Below the pieces are notes generated by a model. The model ran no database searches, was not told where the DNA came from, and was given only the letters and a program-made list of their open reading frames with translations. Shown here in pieces: positions 1 to 5,921 of a stretch of 9,655 nucleotides of DNA. The number at the start of each line of letters is the position of its first letter. Within the stretch, counting starts at the first letter, position 1. The translations under genes were made by a program, and so were the position numbers. Origin of the DNA: Acidiferrobacter sp. (GTDB lineage: Bacteria > Pseudomonadota > Gammaproteobacteria > Arenicellales > UBA868); contig NZKZ01000109.1 in NCBI GenBank assembly GCA_002694065.1, forward strand, positions 15,135 to 24,789, written 5' to 3'.

Positions 1-66
1 CTGGTCGCGAGATATGGCCCAAGTATGATCAAGGCGGCCGGCCTCGCGGTTCGGGGAGCGCGATGA
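1..66 (+). CDS. pilM: PilM C-terminal end (partial, 5' truncated by window edge)
   Basis: Reading from base 1, an open frame gives 21 residues (LVARYGPSMIKAAGLAVRGA plus a final R) and ends at TGA 64-66. The GPSMIKAAGLAVR segment resembles the usual PilM C-terminus (pattern like PALMIACGLALRSF), which lies in the last actin-like helix. PilM is a cytoplasmic, FtsA-like ATP-binding protein that binds the N-terminal tail of PilN and couples the type IV pilus motor to the membrane complex. The stop lies four bases before the pilN start, consistent with one operon. The call rests on a short fragment plus strong synteny, since none of the ATP-binding motifs are inside the window. Confidence 0.82.
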   Translation: MVARYGPSMIKAAGLAVRGAR

Positions 67-70
67 TCCG

Positions 71-634
71 ATGAGTACAGGAGTGAATCTGCTGCCTTGG
101 CGGGAAGAGCGCCGGCAACGTCAGCGCCGTCGTGCCACCATGACCTCAACAGTGCTGGTGCTGATCGCGGTGGGTCTCCTGGGCGGTGTCTGGTGGTTAC
201 AGGATCGTGATCTCAAGTATCAGCAAAGCCGTAATCAATACTTGCTTGACGCGATTGCCCAAGTGCAGGCTCAGCTTGAGGAGATCAACGATATTGAGAC
301 GCGCAAGGAAGCCCTTCTGACGCGCATGGCGATTATTCGTCAATTGCAATCCGAGCGGGTCACCCTGGTACGGGGCATGATGGAGCTGGCGACAACTATC
401 CCCGAGGGTATTTTCTTTTCATCGCTAAAGCGCAGTCCTGACGGAGTCAGTTTGACGGGTGTCGCTCAGTCCAGTTCGCGGATTTCGGCACTTATGGAGC
501 AGTTAACCAATACGCCGTCATTCGATCAGCCTGAACTGAATGTGATCAATGTTGGTGATACGCAGGAATTCGAGCTTTGGGTTTCGTCAGTGCGGTCAGA
601 GACAGGCCAGCTCACACCAGAGGGCCAGCAATGA
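71..634 (+). CDS. pilN: Type IV pilus inner-membrane assembly protein PilN
   Basis: This 187-residue protein has the full PilN layout. A short cytoplasmic tail carries the diagnostic VNLLPWREERR motif (residues 5-15), which in this family docks into PilM. A strongly basic stretch (14-21) is followed by one membrane segment (about 24-43), a periplasmic coiled-coil region (about 48-95, rich in Q, E, L) and a small ferredoxin-like periplasmic domain (about 100-170, with the family-like IFFSSLKRSPDGVSLTGVA). Length is normal for the family. PilN forms heterodimers with PilO in the inner membrane and, with PilM and PilP, aligns the pilus fibre machinery with PilQ. The ATG at 71 puts the PilM-binding motif at the extreme N-terminus as expected; GGGGAG at 53-58 is a rather distant ribosome site inside pilM. 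The stop is TGA 632-634. Confidence 0.96.
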   Translation: MSTGVNLLPWREERRQRQRRRATMTSTVLVLIAVGLLGGVWWLQDRDLKYQQSRNQYLLDAIAQVQAQLEEINDIETRKEALLTRMAIIRQLQSERVTLVRGMMELATTIPEGIFFSSLKRSPDGVSLTGVAQSSSRISALMEQLTNTPSFDQPELNVINVGDTQEFELWVSSVRSETGQLTPEGQQ

Positions 635-656
635 TGAATAGCGGGACAAAGCACCA

Positions 657-1241
657 ATGAGCTGGCTTGACGACCTGCGCAGTGTTGATTTCAACGAACC
701 GGCGGAGTGGCCGCCTTGGTTTGTGGTTGTGGTGTCGTTGCTCGGATGCGGGGTACTGATTTTTGGCGGCTGGCAGTTCCTGCTTCGTGACCAGCGGGTC
801 AGCCTGGATTATGAGCGGGCTTATGAAGCTGAGTTGCGACAGACTTTTACGTACAAAAAAGGAATGGTAGTCAATTTGCCAGCCTACCGCGCTCAGATGG
901 TTGAGATAGAGGAGATGCTGGCCGAGCTGGTGCAGCAATTGCCGGACAGCAGCGAGGTGCCCTCTCTGCTGAGAGCGATCACCGAAGCCGGCGCGCGCCG
1001 AGGACTTGAATTCGTCGTGTTTGATCCGCAGGAAGAAGAGTTAGGAGACTTCTACTCAACGCTCCCCATCCTGATGGAAGTCAGAGGCGGATATCACCAG
1101 CTTGCAAATTTTATTAGTGATCTGGCACAGATGCCGCGGATTGTTACGGTAGGGGATATGGAGATTACCGCCGATGAAGAGGGCACGCTGACTTCGTCTT
1201 TAGTCGTCAAGACCTACAGTTACCTGTCAGGAGGCTTATAA
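657..1241 (+). CDS. pilO: Type IV pilus inner-membrane assembly protein PilO
   Basis: This is a 194-residue protein of normal PilO size. It has a cytoplasmic N-terminus (MSWLDDLRSVDFNEPAEWPP) with the family-typical D-F/L-N pattern, one membrane segment (about residues 21-40), a coiled coil (about 50-90, with LPAYRAQMVEIEEML) and a periplasmic ferredoxin-like domain. That domain carries the recognisable stretches QLPDSSEVPSLL, GLEFVVFDP and GGYHQLANFISDLAQMPRIV. PilO pairs with PilN and contacts PilP in the alignment complex of the type IVa pilus. Its ATG follows the pilN stop by 22 bases, and the ribosome site is weak (GCGGGA about 10 bases upstream), suggesting translational coupling to pilN. 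An ATG at 631 opens only a nine-codon frame and is not the start. It ends in TAA 1239-1241. Confidence 0.96.
   Translation: MSWLDDLRSVDFNEPAEWPPWFVVVVSLLGCGVLIFGGWQFLLRDQRVSLDYERAYEAELRQTFTYKKGMVVNLPAYRAQMVEIEEMLAELVQQLPDSSEVPSLLRAITEAGARRGLEFVVFDPQEEELGDFYSTLPILMEVRGGYHQLANFISDLAQMPRIVTVGDMEITADEEGTLTSSLVVKTYSYLSGGL
1229..1234 (+). promoter_or_regulatory. Strong Shine-Dalgarno site of pilP inside pilO
   Basis: AGGAGG lies ten bases before the pilP ATG at 1245, within the last codons of pilO. It is the best ribosome-binding site in this operon, where the other genes have weak or distant ones. It fixes the pilP start and suggests pilP is translated at a good rate on its own. Confidence 0.75.
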
Positions 1242-1244
1242 GGG

Positions 1245-1811
1245 ATGCGGCCTGATACCAGGGAGTTGGGAGCACGATTGCGCGTCGGATGCCTAGTGAT
1301 CATCGCATTGACGGTAGTGGGATGTGCGGAAGAGCGCACGTTGAGCGATCTCATGCATTTCGTTGAAACGACTCATCGCGATACGGCACCTAAGGTGGCG
1401 CCGCTGCCGGAGCAGATGCCTGTGGTCTCGGTGACCTACCAGGCGGATCCCGGTCAGGATCCCTTTGCGCGGAGCAATGTTTTCGGCACACCAGAAGCTC
1501 AGGTCATCGCCGAACCTGAGCCCGATCCCCTGGAACCGGATGCCGATCGGGTGCCAGAGTTTCTCGAGCAGTTCCCACTGGACGCACTGCAGATGCTGGG
1601 TACCCTGCAACTGGAAGGCGACACCTGGGGACTCGTCAGTGCGCCTGATGGGGAAATCCACCGTGTCATGGTGGGGTCCTATCTGGGTCAGAATAACGGC
1701 AAGATTATTGTCATCAACTCATCAGAGGGTGTACTCGAGATCGAGGAACGCTATCGGGGAGTCTCCGGCCGATGGGAACTTCGCCCAACTGAAATGCGTT
1801 CCGGAAGATAA
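1245..1811 (+). CDS. pilP: Type IV pilus assembly lipoprotein PilP
   Basis: This is a 188-residue lipoprotein. A basic N-region and hydrophobic core lead to a lipobox VVGC with the acylated Cys at residue 27. The mature part has a flexible proline- and acid-rich linker containing the PilP-typical QDPF motif (about residue 71), then a C-terminal beta-sandwich domain (about 105-180) with LDALQMLGTLQLEGDTWGLV and IHRVMVGSYLGQNNGKI, both close to the family pattern. PilP binds PilN/PilO through its linker and the N0 domain of PilQ through its beta domain, bridging inner and outer membrane parts of the pilus machine. The start is well supported: only three bases separate it from the pilO stop, and a perfect AGGAGG lies at 1229-1234 within the end of pilO. 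It ends in TAA 1809-1811. Confidence 0.95.
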   Translation: MRPDTRELGARLRVGCLVIIALTVVGCAEERTLSDLMHFVETTHRDTAPKVAPLPEQMPVVSVTYQADPGQDPFARSNVFGTPEAQVIAEPEPDPLEPDADRVPEFLEQFPLDALQMLGTLQLEGDTWGLVSAPDGEIHRVMVGSYLGQNNGKIIVINSSEGVLEIEERYRGVSGRWELRPTEMRSGR

Positions 1812-3503
1812 CCGCCCCTGACCTGGTGTAAATTCAGCATCATGCATTCCTTGCTCCTTCTAAATTACCTTAGGAAAAAATCGATCCGATGGGCGCTCGC
1901 CGCGTTGCTGGGCCTGATCGGGACGCCCGTTCTGGCGGAAGCTGGACCAACCATTACACGGATTGATCACACCAGCCTTTCTGGTGGCCGTCTGCAGATC
2001 GATATCTACTCCTCTGCCGCGCTGCCTGCTCCTCGGGTGTTCCGCACGAGCGCCCCGGACAGGATTGTCTTGGATTTTTTTGGCGTCCGATCAGAGCTGA
2101 AGTCCTCAATGATCGATGTGGGACGGGGGGCAATCGAGAATATCCTGATTGCCCAAGATGAGGAGCGCTCGAGAATGGTCATCAATCTGATTTCGGCGGT
2201 CGGGTTCGTATCTGAGGTCGCTGATAACCGATTGACCCTGTTGATGGATCCAGTGACCGCCGTTTCGGGTGACGGCGCGGGCAGTGATGCATCCGGGGAT
2301 CAGATAGCACAGACGGGCCAGGATCCCACTCGGGTCGGGTTAATTGATTTTCGACGCACGCCTGAAGGCGCAGGCCGCGTTATTCTGGAATTTGACAGCG
2401 AGCAGGCGCTGGTGGATGTTCACGAGCACCTCGGAGAGATCGTGCTGGATATCTCAGGCGGTCTGCTTGACGAGGCGCTTGTGCGGAGACTGGACGTTAT
2501 CGATTTTGCGACACCGGTTCAGTTTATCGATGCGTTTGCCACTGACGGCGGTGCGCGGGTGGTCGTGGTGCCGCGGGGCGAGTTTGAGTTTGCCTCGCTC
2601 CAGTCGGGCAAGCGCTTTACCCTTGATGTCTCCCTTAAGCCGGTTCCGGGGGAAGGTGATCAGGCGATCACGTACAGTGGCAAGACGATCAGTTTTGATT
2701 TTCAGAACATACCGGTCCGTAGTGCGTTGCAGCAGATTGCCAACGAGACCAGCCTCAATTTCGTGATCAGTGATTCTGTCACGGGGGACATGACCCTCCG
2801 ACTGAAGGATGTCCCTTGGGATCAGGCACTGGACACGATCATGCAAACCAAAGGTCTGGCACGACGTCAGCAGGGTAATGTGGTCTGGATTGCGCCGGCG
2901 GAGGAGATCACCAATCAGGAGCGTCTGGTACTCGAGGCGTCGCGTCAGGTCAGTGAGCTTGAGCCATTGGTGTCCGATCTTATCCAGATCAATTACGCCA
3001 AAGCAGAAGATATTGCGAATCTGCTCAAGTCCGTTCGGGCTATTGAGCCCAGCGTGCAGCAATCCATGTTCGGCAGTGTCTCGGTGGCGGAGGTTCAGAC
3101 CGAGGAGAACCGGCTGTTGTCCGATCGGGGCAGTGTCACTGTAGATGAGCGGACCAACTCTCTTTTGATTCAGGATACGGCGCAGAAAATCCGCGAAATT
3201 CGTGAACTCATCAGTGAACTGGATCGTCCTGTGAAACAGGTGCTGATCGAAACCAGAATCGTCGAGGCCAACGAAGACTTCAGCCGCAACATTGGTGTCA
3301 AACTGGGCCTTACGGGGATCAACAGCAATACAGATCTGGGATCGATGATTGGTTCAGGATCGCTTGCCAACACGGCAACGGTGCGAAATGACGGCATCAG
3401 TTCCAGTGGAGATGGATCTTTGGGCGTCGACCTGCCGGCCCAGGGCATCGGTTCGGTCTCGCCGGCCTCGTATGCCTTTACGCTGGCCAAAGCGGGCGCG
3501 GGT

Positions 3504-3506
3504 TGA
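3504..3506 (+). other. In-frame TGA codon inside pilQ (codon 555)
   Basis: The triplet falls between LAKAGAG and ASLIDLEISALEAEG, in the core of the secretin domain. The frame is identical before and after it, so no insertion or deletion is involved. Neighbouring genes pilM, pilN and aroK use TGA as their ordinary stop, so a genome-wide reassignment of TGA is not supported. One-base changes from TGG (Trp), CGA or AGA (Arg), GGA (Gly), TGC or TGT (Cys), TCA (Ser) or TTA (Leu) would all produce it; I cannot tell which residue was original. Confidence 0.95.
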
Positions 3507-3544
3507 GCCTCGCTGATTGATCTTGAAATTTCAGCACTTGAGGC
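3507..3544 (+). other. Possible RNA hairpin directly after the pilQ TGA
   Basis: GCCTCGCTGA at 3507-3516 can pair with TCAGC at 3531-3535 and GAGGC at 3540-3544. This gives a ten-base-pair stem with a four-base bulge (ACTT) and a 14-base loop, starting immediately after the TGA. The pairing is visible directly. Any function is conjecture: it lies in well-conserved coding sequence and may be chance. The loop (TTGATCTTGAAATT) lacks the GGU-type apex known for the E. coli selenocysteine element. Confidence 0.3.
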
Positions 3545-4060
3545 TGAAGGCAACGGGAAGATCGTGGCTAATCCGAGGCTGCTCACTGCGGATAAGCAGG
3601 AAGCCCATATCGAGCAGGGTCAGGAGCGTATCTTTACGACCAATACCCTGGGAGAGGGAACCGTCGTCACCAAGAAGGCGGTACTGGGACTGACGGTCAC
3701 GCCGCAGATCACGCCTGATGACCGTGTCATTTTGGATGTCTTCGTGACCAAGGATTCGTTCGTGTCACCGACAGAGGAAAATATCAACACCCTGCAGGTC
3801 AGGACCCAGGTACTTCTCGATAACGGGGAAACCATCGTGCTGGGCGGGATCTATACCCAGCAGACCTCTGAAAGCGTATCGAAGGTGCCGGTGCTGGGAG
3901 ACCTGCCTGTGTTCGGTCCGCTTTTCAGAACCAAGGGAATCCTAGATAATCGACGCGAACTGCTGATTTTTCTTACGCCAAGAATCATCAATCCTGTCTT
4001 GACTGCCGGCTAGGCGAAGACGGGCGGGAAGTTTCTTTACGACGTAATCGACCCGGATTC

Positions 4061-4591
4061 ATGATCTCTGCAAGTAATATCTATCTCGTTGGTCCCATGG
4101 GGGTGGGCAAGACCACGGTGGGCCGTTCCCTGGCCAAAAGTCTCGGGATGGAGTTTGTCGATTCCGATCAGCAGATTGAGGAGCGAACCGGCGTCAGTAT
4201 CAGTACCATTTTTGATATTGAAGGTGAGGCGGGATTTCGTGAGCGCGAAGCCAAGGAGATCTTTGAACTGGTGAAGCGGACGAATATTGTCCTTGCGACC
4301 GGAGGCGGGGCGGTTACGCGGGAGGATGTTCGCAAGGCGATGCGGCATAACGGGCTCGTGATCTACCTGCATGCGACGCTGGAGATGCTGGTCGAGCGAA
4401 CCCGTTCCAGCAAAAATCGCCCGCTTCTGAATACCGGTGCCGATCCGCGTGAGGTGCTCGAGGCATTGATGCTGGAGCGCGATCCTCTCTATCGGGCAGA
4501 AGCGGATATCGTTTTTGAAACGGATTCTCGCTCGCCGCACGCCGTCGCGCGTGATATCTGCACAGAGATTCGCAAACGTTGGCAACGCTGA
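4061..4591 (+). CDS. aroK: Shikimate kinase AroK
   Basis: This is a cytoplasmic enzyme of 176 residues, normal for the family. It phosphorylates shikimate with ATP to shikimate 3-phosphate, the fifth step of the shikimate pathway. Visible motifs are a Walker A loop GPMGVGKTT (residues 11-19), the shikimate- and Mg-binding acidic pair DSD (D34/D36), GEAGFRERE with the substrate-binding Arg (R60), the GGGAV glycine motif (81-85), the lid arginine in NRPLL (R120) and a further conserved Arg in LERDPLY (R140). All key residues are present. It starts 47 bases after pilQ with no strong ribosome site and no promoter I can support, so it is probably co-transcribed with the pil genes, as in other gammaproteobacteria. 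It overlaps aroB by 13 bases and ends in TGA 4589-4591. Confidence 0.97.
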   Translation: MISASNIYLVGPMGVGKTTVGRSLAKSLGMEFVDSDQQIEERTGVSISTIFDIEGEAGFREREAKEIFELVKRTNIVLATGGGAVTREDVRKAMRHNGLVIYLHATLEMLVERTRSSKNRPLLNTGADPREVLEALMLERDPLYRAEADIVFETDSRSPHAVARDICTEIRKRWQR

Positions 4592-5658
4592 ACGTTGAAC
4601 TCGGCAACCGAAGCTACCCGATCATCGTCGGGAACGGTTTGCTGAGAGACGAGGCTTTACTCGCACCCTATATTGCCGGTGATGAGGTCGTTGTCCTCAC
4701 CAATGAGACGATCGCTCCCCTCTACCTTGATCAGGTCACCACGTCACTCAAAGACCGCCAGCTCATCTGTCAGGTGCTTCCTGACGGAGAGCAGTTCAAA
4801 AATCTCGACACGTTGCAGAGTATCTTCGATACCCTGCTGGAGAATCGCTGTAGCCGTACCACCACCCTGATCGCGCTCGGCGGCGGAGTGATCGGCGATG
4901 TGGTGGGATTCGCGGCGGCATGCTATCAGCGTGGAATTCCCTTCATTCAATTGCCAACGACACTGCTGGCACAAGTGGATTCGTCTGTCGGGGGCAAGAC
5001 GGCCGTCAATCACCCCCAAGGGAAAAACATGATTGGGGCGTTTCATCAGCCCGCTTGCGTGGTTTCCGATACCGGGACACTGGCGACCTTGGATCCCCGG
5101 CAATTAGCAGCAGGGATCGCCGAGGTCATCAAGTACGGCCTCATTCGCGATCAGAAATTCTTCAGTTGGCTTGAGGAAAATATCGAGCGTTTGCTGCGCT
5201 ACGAGGATGACGCGCTGGAGTTCGTGATCCTGGAATCCTGTCGGCACAAGGCGCAGGTGGTGGCCAATGACGAAAGGGAAGCCGGTGAAAGAGCGCTCCT
5301 TAACCTTGGACATACTTTTGGTCATGCGATCGAAGCCGCGACGGACTATGTCGGTTGGCTGCATGGCGAAGCAGTTGCCGTGGGTATGGTGATGGCAGCG
5401 ACCATGTCTGAGAAGATGGGTTGGCTGGACGTAGTTGAGGTGGAGCGTATTCGGGAGTTGGTGAAACGGGCGGGCCTTCCGGTGATGCCTCCGGCCGCGA
5501 TGTCGCCTCACGATTTCATGAAACACATGACCGTTGATAAGAAAGTCAGCGGTGGGCGAATCCGTCTTGTGTTGTTGAGTGAGCTCGGCCAGGCATCACT
5601 CATTTCAGATTATCCTGACGAATTGCTGGCTGAAGTGCTCGACGCATTCAGCGTCTAG
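4579..5658 (+). CDS. aroB: 3-Dehydroquinate synthase AroB (TTG start)
   Basis: This is a 359-residue cytoplasmic enzyme, normal length. It converts DAHP to 3-dehydroquinate with NAD and a divalent metal, the second shikimate-pathway step. Motifs seen: the N-terminal TLNVELGNRSYPIIVG, DGEQFKN, the nucleotide-binding ALGGGVIGDVVGFAA, the substrate-binding PTTLLAQVDSSVGGKT, and metal ligands matching the family set: E182 (GIAEVIKYG), H245 (LGHTFGH) and H262 (WLHGEAVAVGM). The start is TTG 4579. The in-frame stop at 4552-4554 leaves only a CTG (4558) and this TTG upstream of the conserved N-terminus, there is no ATG, and TTG gives MATLNVELG, matching the usual MxTLxVxLG start. AGAGA at 4564-4568 is a modest ribosome site. 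It overlaps the end of aroK, so translation is probably coupled. It ends in TAG 5656-5658. Confidence 0.97.
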   Translation: MATLNVELGNRSYPIIVGNGLLRDEALLAPYIAGDEVVVLTNETIAPLYLDQVTTSLKDRQLICQVLPDGEQFKNLDTLQSIFDTLLENRCSRTTTLIALGGGVIGDVVGFAAACYQRGIPFIQLPTTLLAQVDSSVGGKTAVNHPQGKNMIGAFHQPACVVSDTGTLATLDPRQLAAGIAEVIKYGLIRDQKFFSWLEENIERLLRYEDDALEFVILESCRHKAQVVANDEREAGERALLNLGHTFGHAIEAATDYVGWLHGEAVAVGMVMAATMSEKMGWLDVVEVERIRELVKRAGLPVMPPAAMSPHDFMKHMTVDKKVSGGRIRLVLLSELGQASLISDYPDELLAEVLDAFSV

Positions 5659-5670
5659 AGCAGTCTCGCA

Positions 5671-5700
5671 GAACTGCACCAATGCGGGGCAGTTTCTTGT
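5671..5700 (+). terminator. Probable rho-independent terminator after aroB
   Basis: GAACTGC at 5671-5677 pairs with GCAGTTT at 5688-5694 region (GCAGTT at 5689-5694, one end pair being G-U), with an inner CC/GG pairing possible, and is followed by a T-rich run TTTCTTGTT. It sits 13 bases after the aroB stop, which suits the end of the pil-aro transcription unit. The stem is short and the T run imperfect, so its strength is uncertain. Confidence 0.5.
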
Positions 5701-5721
5701 TCCATAAGCAGAATTCTTTCC

Positions 5722-5739
5722 CGTTATAAAGTTTTAACG
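5722..5739 (+). promoter_or_regulatory. AT-rich imperfect palindrome upstream of the gltB promoter
   Basis: CGTTATAAAGTTTTAACG is an inverted repeat matching its own complement at 14 of 18 positions (CGTTA-x-AA, then TT-x-TAACG). It ends one base before the -35 box. It could be an activator site or simply an AT-rich UP-like element helping RNA polymerase; I do not recognise a specific regulator. Confidence 0.35.
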
Positions 5740-5740
5740 T

Positions 5741-5769
5741 TTGAAGCAGTTTATCTGTGTCGGTATACT
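5741..5769 (+). promoter_or_regulatory. Sigma-70 promoter of gltB
   Basis: A -35 box TTGAAG (5741-5746, four of six consensus bases) is separated by exactly 17 bases from a -10 box TATACT (5764-5769, five of six). AT-rich sequence lies upstream. Transcription should begin near 5776, giving a leader of about 145 bases before gltB. It lies between the probable aroB terminator and gltB, so gltB appears to be its own transcription unit. I found no sigma-54 type GG/GC element upstream of gltB. Confidence 0.7.
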
Positions 5770-5921
5770 CATCCGGCCGTCGCGCCCATGTGTGATTCGG
5801 GAGCGGCTCCTGCCTGTTGACGGGCGCTAAGTCCGCCTCCGTTATTCGCCTCTTGATCGCGCTTCGTGGATGAGTGTCTCACGACGCCCAATTGGCAACA
5901 GTCGGTAACTCTCCTGACTTT
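5770..5921 (+). other. Leader region of gltB (non-coding)
   Basis: This stretch lies between the promoter and the gltB ATG and holds no convincing gene. It contains a small GC hairpin (GGGAG/CTCCT around 5799-5811) and two very short frames: ten codons at 5788-5820 (MCDSGAAPAC) and twelve at 5870-5908 (MSVSRRPIGNSR). Neither has a clear ribosome site. The long leader leaves room for post-transcriptional control, but I recognise no known riboswitch or attenuator. Confidence 0.4.

Larger units (their letters stand above)
1842..4013 (+). pseudogene. pilQ: Type IV pilus secretin PilQ, interrupted by an in-frame TGA
   Basis: Read through the TGA at codon 555, this frame gives 723 positions, a normal PilQ length. 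As written it splits into 1842-3506 (554 residues) and an unstarted remainder 3507-4013. Visible parts in order: a signal peptide (KK, hydrophobic core, likely cleavage after VLA at residue 32); two AMIN-type domains (about 37-130 and 166-268) that bind peptidoglycan in this family; an N0/STN domain (about 283-357, ISFDFQNIPVRSALQQIA, VPWDQALD at 324); an N1 domain (about 380-460); and the secretin beta-barrel from VKQVLIETRIVEANED (464) to the family-typical end RRELLIFLTPRII. PilQ forms the outer-membrane channel through which the pilus exits. The part after the TGA (SLIDLEISALEAEGNGKIVANPRLLTAD, given here in two conserved pieces LIDLEISALEAEG and KIVANPRLLTAD) shows no decay. The natural reading is a very recent nonsense mutation or a sequence error; recoding is less likely. 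If TGA is read as stop, the product lacks most of the barrel. Confidence 0.9.

Noticed and set aside
2454..3062. Minus-strand open frame opposite pilQ
   Set aside because: It runs fully antisense to the conserved N0 and N1 domains of PilQ and its translation has no family features.
3504..3544. Selenocysteine codon with a SECIS element in pilQ
   Set aside because: A hairpin is present, but the loop lacks the known GGU apex and no PilQ selenoprotein is known to me. Kept only as a low-interest structural observation.
3564..4013. A separate small gene starting at GTG 3564
   Set aside because: It is the in-frame continuation of pilQ, encodes the C-terminal half of the secretin domain, begins in the middle of a conserved segment and has no ribosome site.
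4014..4060. Terminator or promoter between pilQ and aroK
   Set aside because: The 47-base gap shows no stable inverted repeat with a T run and no paired -35/-10 boxes.
4037..4585. Minus-strand open frame covering aroK
   Set aside because: It is almost exactly antisense to aroK, whose motifs are complete; no ribosome site or recognisable domain supports it.
5788..5908. Leader peptide genes upstream of gltB
   Set aside because: The two tiny frames have no clear ribosome sites, no runs of Glu or Gln codons that would suggest attenuation, and no adjacent terminator. Not listed as genes.
5890..5921. Sigma-54 promoter near TTGGCA just before gltB
   Set aside because: TGGCA is present at 5893-5897, but the GC dinucleotide expected at the -12 position with the required spacing is absent.
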